Of a stretch of DNA of 64,000 bases, positions 17,977 through 25,187 are shown piece by piece (positions within the stretch are counted from its first letter, which is position 1; each line of letters begins with the position of its first letter). Under the pieces are notes generated by a model, which was not told the DNA's origin, made no database searches, and saw nothing but the letters and a program-made list of their open reading frames with translations. The translations under genes were made by a program, and so were the position numbers. The stretch is taken from positions 171,471 through 235,470 of the forward strand of contig NZ_JAXMOR010000003.1 in NCBI RefSeq assembly GCF_034669705.1. The letters run 5' to 3'. Source of the stretch: Marinovum sp034669705 (GTDB lineage Bacteria > Pseudomonadota > Alphaproteobacteria > Rhodobacterales > Rhodobacteraceae).

Positions 17977-20322
17977 TCAGGCGCCGTAGGGCACCCAGAC
18001 GTTCTTGACCTCCGTCGCGGCATCGAGGAAGGCGCGGCCTTCACCCTCTGCGCCGTACCAATCGCGGGAGCGGCCGTTGTTGACCCATGTGCGTTTGAGG
18101 TTGGCCGCCGCGCCGCGTTCGATCTCGGTCGAAAGGTCACTCGAGGAAAAGCTCCAGACCGCGTCGACATCCATGTGCTGGGCCAGGGTGCCGGCCAGTT
18201 CGCCATGCGTGCCGGTCAGGATGTTGACCACGCCGGCCGGCAGGTCTGAGGTCTCCAGCACCTGATAGAAATCGGTCGCGGCCAGGGGATAGGCCTCTGA
18301 CGCCACCAGCACCGTGCGGTTGCCCATCGCCATCGCCGGCCCCATCACCGAGACCAGCCCCAGCAAGGGCAGCGCGTCATCGCAGAGTGCGCCGATCACG
18401 CCGATCGGCTCGCGCATTGCCAGCGCCACGGCGCGCATCGGCACGTTGTGCACCTGGCCGTCGAACTTGTCGGCCCAGGCGCCGTAGGTGAAGAGCCGGC
18501 TGATCGACGCCTGCACCTCCTTCGCGCCGTCCTTGCGGCCGGTCAGCGCCTCGATGCGGGCGGCGAATTCATCGGCCCGGGCCGAGAGGTTCTCGGCAAC
18601 GTAATAGAGGATCTGCGCCCTGAGATGGCCGGTGGTCGCGCCCCAGGTGGCCGCGCCGCGGGCGGCTTCGACGGCGTTTCTCACGTCCTTGCGGTTGGCG
18701 AGGCTGACATGGCCCAAGAGTGCGCCCTCGGGGCCGTAGACGCCCCGCGAATAGCCGCCGTCGGGGCGCGCCTGCTTGCCGCCGACATAGAGCTTGGCGG
18801 TGCGGTCGAGCGGACCGCTCGGGCCTTGGTCGCCCTTGAAGGGCTCCAGCTTGTCCAGCCTTTCGCCCTGGGCGGCGGGCCTTGTATAGGCGCTCATGCC
18901 TTCCCAGCCGCCTTCGCGGCCAAAGCCGCTTTCGCGCACCCCGCCAAAGCCCGCGGCGGCGTCGAACATGTTGGTGCCGTTGATCCAGACCACCCCGGCG
19001 GCGAGCTTGGGCGCGATGTCGAGCGCGACGTTGATGTTCTCGCTCCAGAGCGTCGCGGCGAGGCCATAGCGGGTGTTGTTGGCGATCTGCACCGCCTCGG
19101 CGGGGGTGCGGAAGGTGGTGCCGACCAGCACCGGGCCGAAGATCTCTTCCTGCATCAGCGTATCAGAGGGATGCAGCCCGGTGATCAGCGTCGGCGGGTA
19201 GAAACAGCCCTCGGCCGGCAGCGTGACATTGGCGCGGTAGGTCTCGCCGGCGGTGTTGCCATCGACCATCTGCGAGATGGTCTGCAGCTGCACCGGGTCG
19301 ACGATGGCGCCGACATCGATGCATTTGTCGAGCGGGTTGCCCATGCGCAGCCGGTCCATCCGGGCGCGGAGCCGCTCATGGAAGGTCTCGGCGATGCCCT
19401 CCTGCACGATCAGACGCGAGCCGGCGCAGCAGACCTGGCCCTGGTTGAACCAGATTGCATCCACCAGCCCTTCGACGGCAGAGTCGATATCGGCATCCTC
19501 GAAGACGATGTAGGGCGACTTGCCACCAAGTTCGAGTGTCAGCGCCTTGCCGGAGCCTGCGGTGGCGGTGCGGATTGCCCGGCCCACCGGGGTGGAGCCG
19601 GTAAAGGCCACCTTGTCGATGCCGGGATGGGTGACGATCGCCTCACCGACCTCGCCGTCACCGGTGAGGATGTTGACCACGCCTTTGGGCAGGCCGGCTT
19701 GCGAACAGATATCGGCAAAGAGGAGGGCTGTCAGCGAGGTGTATTCCGCCGGTTTCAGAACCACCGTGTTGCCGGCCGCCAGCGCCGGCGCGATCTTCCA
19801 CGCAAGCATCAGCAGCGGGAAGTTCCACGGGATCACCTGGCCGCAGACACCATGCGCCTCGCGGCCGGCCAGCTCGGACTCCATCAGCTGCGCCATGCCG
19901 GCGTGGTAGTAGAAGTGCCGCTGCGCCAGCGGTATGTCGATGTCGCGGCTCTCGCGGATCGGCTTGCCGTTGTCGAGGGTCTCGAGCACGGCGAAGAGCC
20001 GCGCATGCTTCTGCAGCAGGCGGGCGATGGCATAGAGGTATTTCGCCCGGCCATGCCCGCCGAGACCGGCCCAGCCGGGCTGCGCGGCGCGGGCGGCGGC
20101 GGCGGCGTCGTCGATCTCCGACGGGATCGCCTGGGTCAGGTCGGCCAGGGTCTCGCCGTTGGCGGGGTTCTTCGAGTGGAACTCGCCGCGGGCGGCGGTC
20201 CAGTCGCCATTGATGTAGAGGCCGAAGCGGCTGCCCTGGTCGACGATCCAGGCCAGGGCGTCAGCGGCGCTTTCGGGGGCGGGGCCGTAGTCCATGGTCT
20301 CGAAGATCTCTTTCACGGTCAT
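17977..20322 (-). CDS. Tandem aldehyde dehydrogenase, second domain apparently inactive
   Basis: This 781-residue protein has a complete NAD(P)-dependent aldehyde dehydrogenase domain at residues about 30-500. It shows PWNFPL, FTGST, the general-base ELGGKSP and the catalytic Cys near 297 in N-Q-G-Q-V-C-C-A-G-S. A second aldehyde dehydrogenase-like segment occupies about 515-781. The second segment keeps the N-terminal NAD-binding pattern (RE-P-IGVIGALC) but lacks the ELGGK glutamate and the catalytic Cys, and ends early. I infer a structural or regulatory role for it. The start is the ATG at 20320-20322, overlapping the preceding membrane-protein stop. Being downstream of deoC, it probably oxidises acetaldehyde or another aldehyde formed from deoxyribose 5-phosphate. 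Confidence 0.9.
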   Translation of the reverse strand: MTVKEIFETMDYGPAPESAADALAWIVDQGSRFGLYINGDWTAARGEFHSKNPANGETLADLTQAIPSEIDDAAAAARAAQPGWAGLGGHGRAKYLYAIARLLQKHARLFAVLETLDNGKPIRESRDIDIPLAQRHFYYHAGMAQLMESELAGREAHGVCGQVIPWNFPLLMLAWKIAPALAAGNTVVLKPAEYTSLTALLFADICSQAGLPKGVVNILTGDGEVGEAIVTHPGIDKVAFTGSTPVGRAIRTATAGSGKALTLELGGKSPYIVFEDADIDSAVEGLVDAIWFNQGQVCCAGSRLIVQEGIAETFHERLRARMDRLRMGNPLDKCIDVGAIVDPVQLQTISQMVDGNTAGETYRANVTLPAEGCFYPPTLITGLHPSDTLMQEEIFGPVLVGTTFRTPAEAVQIANNTRYGLAATLWSENINVALDIAPKLAAGVVWINGTNMFDAAAGFGGVRESGFGREGGWEGMSAYTRPAAQGERLDKLEPFKGDQGPSGPLDRTAKLYVGGKQARPDGGYSRGVYGPEGALLGHVSLANRKDVRNAVEAARGAATWGATTGHLRAQILYYVAENLSARADEFAARIEALTGRKDGAKEVQASISRLFTYGAWADKFDGQVHNVPMRAVALAMREPIGVIGALCDDALPLLGLVSVMGPAMAMGNRTVLVASEAYPLAATDFYQVLETSDLPAGVVNILTGTHGELAGTLAQHMDVDAVWSFSSSDLSTEIERGAAANLKRTWVNNGRSRDWYGAEGEGRAFLDAATEVKNVWVPYGA

Positions 20323-20618
20323 TGCGGCGTTCCTTTCAGAACAGAATAGAGGGTGTAGCCCAGCCAGAGAAACGCCAGCGCCCAGACGCCCAGCTGCACC
20401 AGACGGGTGCGGCGGTGCAGGGCGGCGTAGCGGCGCAGGTCCTCGGGCAGCTCTTGGTCCGGCGGCGGCTGGTAGAGCGGCTCGGGCCCAAGCTGGCGCT
20501 GCGCCCGGGTCGGCAGATCGCGGATCGCCCGCCGGAGGCGGCTGCGGCGCCACTGCGCGCTGCCCATCACCAGCATGGCAAAGAGCGCGAAGGCCGCCAT
20601 TTCCGGAGAAAGCTGCAT
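20319..20618 (-). CDS. Small two-helix membrane protein of unknown function
   Basis: The 99-residue protein has hydrophobic segments at about 8-21 and 74-92, with a basic, Pro-rich loop between (RRSRLRR, then PLYQPPPDQELP). The gene sits 4 nt after deoC and overlaps the aldehyde dehydrogenase start (TCATT junction on the + strand), so it is surely co-translated. I do not recognise a family. The helix topology suggests both ends on the same side. A role in anchoring or localising the aldehyde dehydrogenase is only a guess. Confidence 0.8.
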   Translation of the reverse strand: MQLSPEMAAFALFAMLVMGSAQWRRSRLRRAIRDLPTRAQRQLGPEPLYQPPPDQELPEDLRRYAALHRRTRLVQLGVWALAFLWLGYTLYSVLKGTPQ

Positions 20619-20622
20619 CCGC

Positions 20623-21618
20623 CTAGCCGATCGCGTGGCGGTGGCTGGCCGAGTAGCGGCCGGTCACGTGGTGCTCGAGCTGGCGTTCGATATCGCCCAG
20701 GAGCGAGGAGGCACCGAAGCGGAACATGTCGGGCTGCAGCCACCTGTCGCCCAGCTCGTCTTTCATCAGCGCCAGGTAGGTGAGCGAATCCTTGGCCTTG
20801 GAAATTCCGCCCGCCGGCTTGTAGCCGACGCGGAAGCCGGTGCGCTGGTGATAGTCTCGGATCGCCCGGATCATCACCAGGCTGACGGGCAGGGTGGCGT
20901 TGACGCTTTCCTTGCCGGTCGAGGTCTTGATGAAATCGGCGCCGGCCATCATGCAGACCAGTGAGGCGCGGGCGACGTTCTTGAGGGTGCCGAGCTCGCC
21001 GGTGGCGAGGATCGCCTTGACATGCGCCTCGCCGCAGGCGGCGCGGAAGGCACGCATTTCGTCGTAGAGCGCCTGCCAATTGCCGGTGAGCACGTGGCGG
21101 CGGGAGATCACGATATCGATCTCGCGGGCGCCGGCCTCGACGCTGGCGTGGATCTCGGCGACCCGCAGGTTGAACGGCGAGAGTCCGGCGGGAAAGCCGG
21201 TGGAGACGGCGGCAACAGGGATATGGGTGCCTTCGAGCGCCTGCACGGCAGTAGGCACCATGTCGTGATAGACGCAGACCGCGCCGGTGGTCAGCCCCTC
21301 CATGCCGAGCTCCTGCAGCAGGTCGGCGCGCACCGGCTGGCGCGCCTTGGCGCAGAGCCTGCGGACCCTGCCCTCGGTGTCGTCGCCGGCGAGGGTGGTC
21401 AGGTCGATGCAGGAGATCGCGCGGCAGAGCCAGGCGGCCTGGTGGTCCTTCTTGACGCTGCGCCGGCCGGGCAGGGTGGCGGCACGGCGCTCGATCGCCG
21501 AGCGGTTGGCGTGGACGCCGAGAACCCAGTCGAGATCGAGCGCCATGCCGGGATTTCTCGGCTCATAGGTCTGTGGCAGATGCGTGGTGTCGTCTTTGGC
21601 TTTGGTCTTGGTGGCCAT
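20623..21618 (-). CDS. deoC: Deoxyribose-phosphate aldolase
   Basis: This 331-residue class I aldolase cleaves 2-deoxyribose 5-phosphate to glyceraldehyde 3-phosphate and acetaldehyde in deoxynucleoside catabolism. The Schiff-base lysine lies in DFIKTSTGKE (about 230), the partner lysine in YKPAGG (about 265), and the conserved Asp in E-I-D-I-V-I near 180. It is longer than E. coli DeoC (259) because of an N-terminal extension, like the eukaryote-type enzymes. I take the ATG at 21616-21618, where the Lys/Thr-rich N-terminus begins. The frame upstream is Arg/Pro-rich and unlike protein. It heads an operon with a small membrane protein and the tandem aldehyde dehydrogenase. Confidence 0.95.
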   Translation of the reverse strand: MATKTKAKDDTTHLPQTYEPRNPGMALDLDWVLGVHANRSAIERRAATLPGRRSVKKDHQAAWLCRAISCIDLTTLAGDDTEGRVRRLCAKARQPVRADLLQELGMEGLTTGAVCVYHDMVPTAVQALEGTHIPVAAVSTGFPAGLSPFNLRVAEIHASVEAGAREIDIVISRRHVLTGNWQALYDEMRAFRAACGEAHVKAILATGELGTLKNVARASLVCMMAGADFIKTSTGKESVNATLPVSLVMIRAIRDYHQRTGFRVGYKPAGGISKAKDSLTYLALMKDELGDRWLQPDMFRFGASSLLGDIERQLEHHVTGRYSASHRHAIG

Positions 21619-22061
21619 GGGCCGTGCCTCCGGTCGCTTTGGCGCAACGGTGCCATGGGTGGGCTGAGGCGGCAAGAGGTCCCTTGGCGGCAAGGCGGTT
21701 TGCGCGGGGTCTGTGGGTGCGATCCGGGGGGAGAGGTCCCGGCGCGGGGGCCGGGGCGCGGTGCGTGGTCTGCGTCGGAGTGCCATGCGCGTTAACAGCG
21801 GGCTGCAGGCCCGCCGCGCATCGTCATGCCGAAGGCATGCCTCTGGCATGACGCCGCCCCAGGCCCGGCGATTTGGCAGCCGGGAGCGTGCCGGTTTGAT
21901 GTTTCACGGAGTTTGCTTGGATAAAGTGGCAGCCACGGATGTTGGATCGCCGTACCGCGGCCCGGTGCCGCGCAGCTCTGTCGGGGTCTGGTTCGGTGGC
22001 GGGTCTGAGGAATTTGCGAGAGTGGAATGACCCCTGGGCCGCAGGCCTCAGAGCACGCCTC
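21619..22061. other. Intergenic region upstream of deoC
   Basis: These 443 nt have no believable gene. Open frames here are Arg/Gly-rich and lack ribosome binding sites. The only AT-richer patch, about 21890-21950, reads like promoter-type DNA (TTGATGTTTCACGG, then TTGCTTGGATAAAG). It is more than 250 nt from deoC and on the wrong side to drive the minus-strand envelope gene ending at 22062. I see no repeat family or terminator with a T-run. Confidence 0.5.
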
Positions 22062-23627
22062 TCACCGTACCCAGACCTCGACCCGCCGGTTGGCCTGACG
22101 GCCCCAGGCGGTCTCGTCGCAGGCCAGCGGCAAGGCCTCGCCAAAGGCCTCGGTGCCGACATGCACCTGATCGAAATTGGCGGTCTCGGCCGCGGTCAGC
22201 ACCGCATCGCGCACGGCTTCGGCGCGGCGGGCGGCGATGGCGCGGTTGGCCTGCGCCGCGCCCTGACCGTCAGAAAACCCGACGAAGAGGATCGAGCGGG
22301 CGTCATACTTGCCGGCCTCCAAGGCGCGCGCCAGCTGTTGCACGTTGGACAGCGACTGCGCGTCGAGCAGGGTCGAGCCGGCGCGGAACCGGAACGAGGT
22401 GGACAGCCGATGGCGGGTGCCAAGCGTGCCCACCAGCCGCTTCAGCTCGTCCAGCGAGGTTTCCTCGCCGGCGGCGGTGATCGCGTTGGCAAACCGGTCG
22501 CCCTGGGCGTTGATCGCCACCTCTTCCGGCGACTGGTCGACGAAACCGGCGCGGCGGATCACGATCTGCGCCGGGTCCGAGCGGGTGAAGGTGAGGAAAT
22601 CGCGGGCCAGCTTGGGCAGGCGGCGGGCCGGCAGGTAGAGGAACATCGGCGCGGTCAGCGGATAGTCCTCGGTCTTGATCGCCAGCCGCGAGGCGCGCAG
22701 CTGGAAGCCGCAACGGCCGGTCAGCATCACCGGTTTGGCATTGCCGATTTCGGAAAAGCTGGTGATGCCGATCGCCAGTACGTCGCCGGCCACCGCCTCG
22801 GACAGGCTGGCGTTGTCGGCGTGGCGCTCTACCGCGGTGGCCAGGTCGGCGCGGGCCGGGGCCATCAGCTTGTCCTGCACCGATTGCGCCAGGCCCGAGG
22901 TCGCCTCTGGCAGATGCAGCACCACTGGCGCGTCCGGACCACCCATCTGCAGCCAGTTCGAGATCTCGCCGCTGAACACCCGCGCCAGCTGGGCCGGGCT
23001 GATCGCGCCCAGCGGGTTGCGCGGCGAGACGATCGGCACCATCGCATCAAGCGCCAGCACGCGCGAGCGATGCGGCCCGGTCAGATCGCCGAGCCCCGCC
23101 TCGCGCGCGGCGCGCACCTCGGAGGCGCGGACCTCGCGCAGGGACATGACGATGTCACTGTCATCGGCCAGAAGATCGGCAAAGCCCTCGTCGGTGCTGG
23201 TGGTGTGAAAGCTGAACAGCGCCGTCTCGACCCCGGTCTCGCGGTCGGCCAGCGCATAGACAAAGCGGTTCTCGCCGGTGTCGTGGCGGGTGGCCACCAG
23301 GGCGTTGCGCAGGGCGAAGGCCTCGATCAGCGCCGGCATCAGCACCCGGCCCATGGTGGTCGCGCCAGAGACCCGCATCTCGGCCACGAAGGCCTCGAGG
23401 TTGGGGCAGCCGGGGCCGGCGCATTGCACGCCGGAGGCATCGATGGTGATCTCGCCATAGATCGTGTCGAGCCGGTAGAATTCGCCGTCGAAGCCCCTCA
23501 GCGTGCCTTCGATCTCGACCGCGCCATCGAGCGAGGTGAGGACCACGTCCTGCGCCCGCGCCAGCGACGGCTGAAGGGCGGCAAAAAGGAAAAGTGCGGC
23601 GCAGAACGCCGCACGCATCTTGTTCAT
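22062..23627 (-). CDS. PstS-like substrate-binding domain fused to OmpA C-terminal domain
   Basis: This 521-residue exported protein has a signal peptide ending A-R-A-Q near 26. After a short beta segment (30-80), residues about 85-370 look like a phosphate-type periplasmic binding protein. They open with V-S-G-A-T-T-M-G and contain the FSGEISNW motif found in PstS-type proteins. Residues about 400-521 are an OmpA-like peptidoglycan-binding domain (FRFRAGSTLLD..., then GFSDG and a final NRRVEVWVR). The fusion would tether a ligand-binding domain to peptidoglycan. It lies 24 nt downstream of the 425-residue membrane-anchored protein, so they likely form an operon. No pstCAB genes are nearby, so transport is doubtful; sensing or scaffolding is more likely. 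Confidence 0.85.
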   Translation of the reverse strand: MNKMRAAFCAALFLFAALQPSLARAQDVVLTSLDGAVEIEGTLRGFDGEFYRLDTIYGEITIDASGVQCAGPGCPNLEAFVAEMRVSGATTMGRVLMPALIEAFALRNALVATRHDTGENRFVYALADRETGVETALFSFHTTSTDEGFADLLADDSDIVMSLREVRASEVRAAREAGLGDLTGPHRSRVLALDAMVPIVSPRNPLGAISPAQLARVFSGEISNWLQMGGPDAPVVLHLPEATSGLAQSVQDKLMAPARADLATAVERHADNASLSEAVAGDVLAIGITSFSEIGNAKPVMLTGRCGFQLRASRLAIKTEDYPLTAPMFLYLPARRLPKLARDFLTFTRSDPAQIVIRRAGFVDQSPEEVAINAQGDRFANAITAAGEETSLDELKRLVGTLGTRHRLSTSFRFRAGSTLLDAQSLSNVQQLARALEAGKYDARSILFVGFSDGQGAAQANRAIAARRAEAVRDAVLTAAETANFDQVHVGTEAFGEALPLACDETAWGRQANRRVEVWVR

Positions 23628-23651
23628 TCAGGCCAGGCCTTCCGGTCGCGA

Positions 23652-24929
23652 TCAGTTGGCCGCGACTTTCAGGTCTTCGAAGAGATTTTTCAACACCAGA
23701 AAGTCTCCGCTGGCGTCGCAGGCCGGCATATAGAGCGTCACGTCCTGGGTGCGGAGCTGTGCGCCGGGCTTGAGCTGCAGGGTCTGGGCGTCGATCTCCT
23801 TGCCGCAGTTGGCTGCCGTCACCTCGGCCTCGACCGACAGGCCGATGCGGCCTGAGGCATTCGAGGTGCGCGAGGGGAAGGTATAGACCTCGGCCATCAG
23901 CGCATCGGCGCCGGCATTCTCGCCAAAGCGGGTGAGGAAGCCTGAGGTGCCGCTGGCGGCGGCGCTCATGTCGCTGGGGCTGGCGGAATGCACATGGCCG
24001 GCGCCGAAGTAGCCGGCGTCGAATTCCAGCGCATGCAGGCCAAGCCCGGCGTGGCCGCGCCACTGGGCGACGGCGCGATCGTAGAACTCGAGCGTCGGCA
24101 CGTCGATCTGCGCCACAGCGCCCTCGGAATTGTCGAACGAGGCGATGAAGACCGCGTTGCGGGCCAGCGCCGGGACGCGCAGGCTGGTCCGGCCGTCGTC
24201 ATCGGTGAGGGCGTGGAACATCATGCCGTTGTGATGCAGGGTAAAGCGCGCATCCGGCAGGCAGGCGGCCTCGACCCTCAGGTCGACCATCGCGGCCGGG
24301 GCCGGATCGGCGGTCATGGTGATCTCGCAGGGCAAGGCGGGCACGCTTTGCGCCTGTCGGGCCGCGGGCGTCGGGCCGGCCACCGGGGCCGGGGACAGCG
24401 GTGCCGGGACGGCGGTGTCCTCGAGCGCGGCCAGCGCGCCGGTGTCGGTGTCGGCGGGGAGAGTGTCGGCAACCTGGGCCGCCACGGCGTCTCGTGGCAA
24501 CGGCGGCAGCGGGCGGTCCATCGGCAGGATGCTGGCCGAGGTCGGTGTGATCGCCTCGAGATCCATGCCCCCGGCGAAGCTGTCCTGCAGGCTGGGGCTT
24601 GGCTGTGCGGCGCTGAGCGATCCGGCGGGATGGGTGCCGAAGTTCTGCAGCACGAAGCCCACCGAGAAGATGATCACGCCACTGCCAAGCGCCACCGTCG
24701 ACCGGTTGATCGGAATGCTCCGGGGCAGGGCCAGCTTGCCTTTGGGCAGGGCGAACTTGCCCTTGGGCAGGGCAAACTTGCCCTTGGCGTGGGCGAATTT
24801 GACCTTGGCCGGGGCCTCAGGAGCTTCGGGTGCGGCAGGGGCGGCTGCCTGGGGTGCCGCGTCCGTGCCTTTGCGTGCACGGCCGATCGAGAGTTTGCCC
24901 AACGAAAGTTTTCCAACCGGAAATTTCAT
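23652..24929 (-). CDS. Membrane-anchored protein with KGKFALP repeats, unknown function
   Basis: The protein has 425 residues. The N-terminus is basic with repeated GKLSLGKLSIG and, at about 43-70, four KGKFALP-type heptads. A single transmembrane helix (about 79-96) follows, then a Pro/Ala-rich periplasmic linker to about 190. A conserved-looking globular end has paired cysteines (about C200, C217, C386, C408). The layout resembles proteins annotated only as 'translocase' next to secA in Rhodobacteraceae; I recognise no catalytic domain. The basic repeat region would face the cytoplasm, and the globular end the periplasm. A GGAGG-like site precedes the ATG. It heads a two-gene operon with the PstS/OmpA-like fusion. 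Confidence 0.75.
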   Translation of the reverse strand: MKFPVGKLSLGKLSIGRARKGTDAAPQAAAPAAPEAPEAPAKVKFAHAKGKFALPKGKFALPKGKLALPRSIPINRSTVALGSGVIIFSVGFVLQNFGTHPAGSLSAAQPSPSLQDSFAGGMDLEAITPTSASILPMDRPLPPLPRDAVAAQVADTLPADTDTGALAALEDTAVPAPLSPAPVAGPTPAARQAQSVPALPCEITMTADPAPAAMVDLRVEAACLPDARFTLHHNGMMFHALTDDDGRTSLRVPALARNAVFIASFDNSEGAVAQIDVPTLEFYDRAVAQWRGHAGLGLHALEFDAGYFGAGHVHSASPSDMSAAASGTSGFLTRFGENAGADALMAEVYTFPSRTSNASGRIGLSVEAEVTAANCGKEIDAQTLQLKPGAQLRTQDVTLYMPACDASGDFLVLKNLFEDLKVAAN

Positions 24930-25140
24930 CTCTGCCTCCTTGCCCGCATCGGGCTTTTGCTGGGCTCAGGTATCGCTGGCGAAGGGGGCGGAGATTGGGC
25001 GGCTTGGCGGAGTCTTTTGGCCGGTTGCCGAGGATTGTCCGTAATTCAGACACAATTGACGGCGGCGTCGGACGACTGTGCCCCGGATTCAGCGCTGGTC
25101 CCGAGCAGGCGGCCTGACGGCGGGCCGGGGCCCAAAACGC

Positions 25141-25169
25141 AACGGGCCCGGCGCTGTGCCGGGCCCGTT
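25141..25169 (-). terminator. secA terminator hairpin
   Basis: A perfect 12-bp inverted repeat (AACGGGCCCGGC / GCCGGGCCCGTT) with a 5-nt loop lies 19 nt beyond the secA stop. On the minus strand it is followed by GCGTTTTG, a short T-run. It is a good candidate intrinsic terminator for secA. Confidence 0.75.
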
Positions 25170-25187
25170 CGCATCAATGTTCAGGCG

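Noticed and set aside
21713..22030. 105-residue open frame upstream of deoC
   Set aside because: Arg/Gly-rich, no start signal and no similarity that I recognise.
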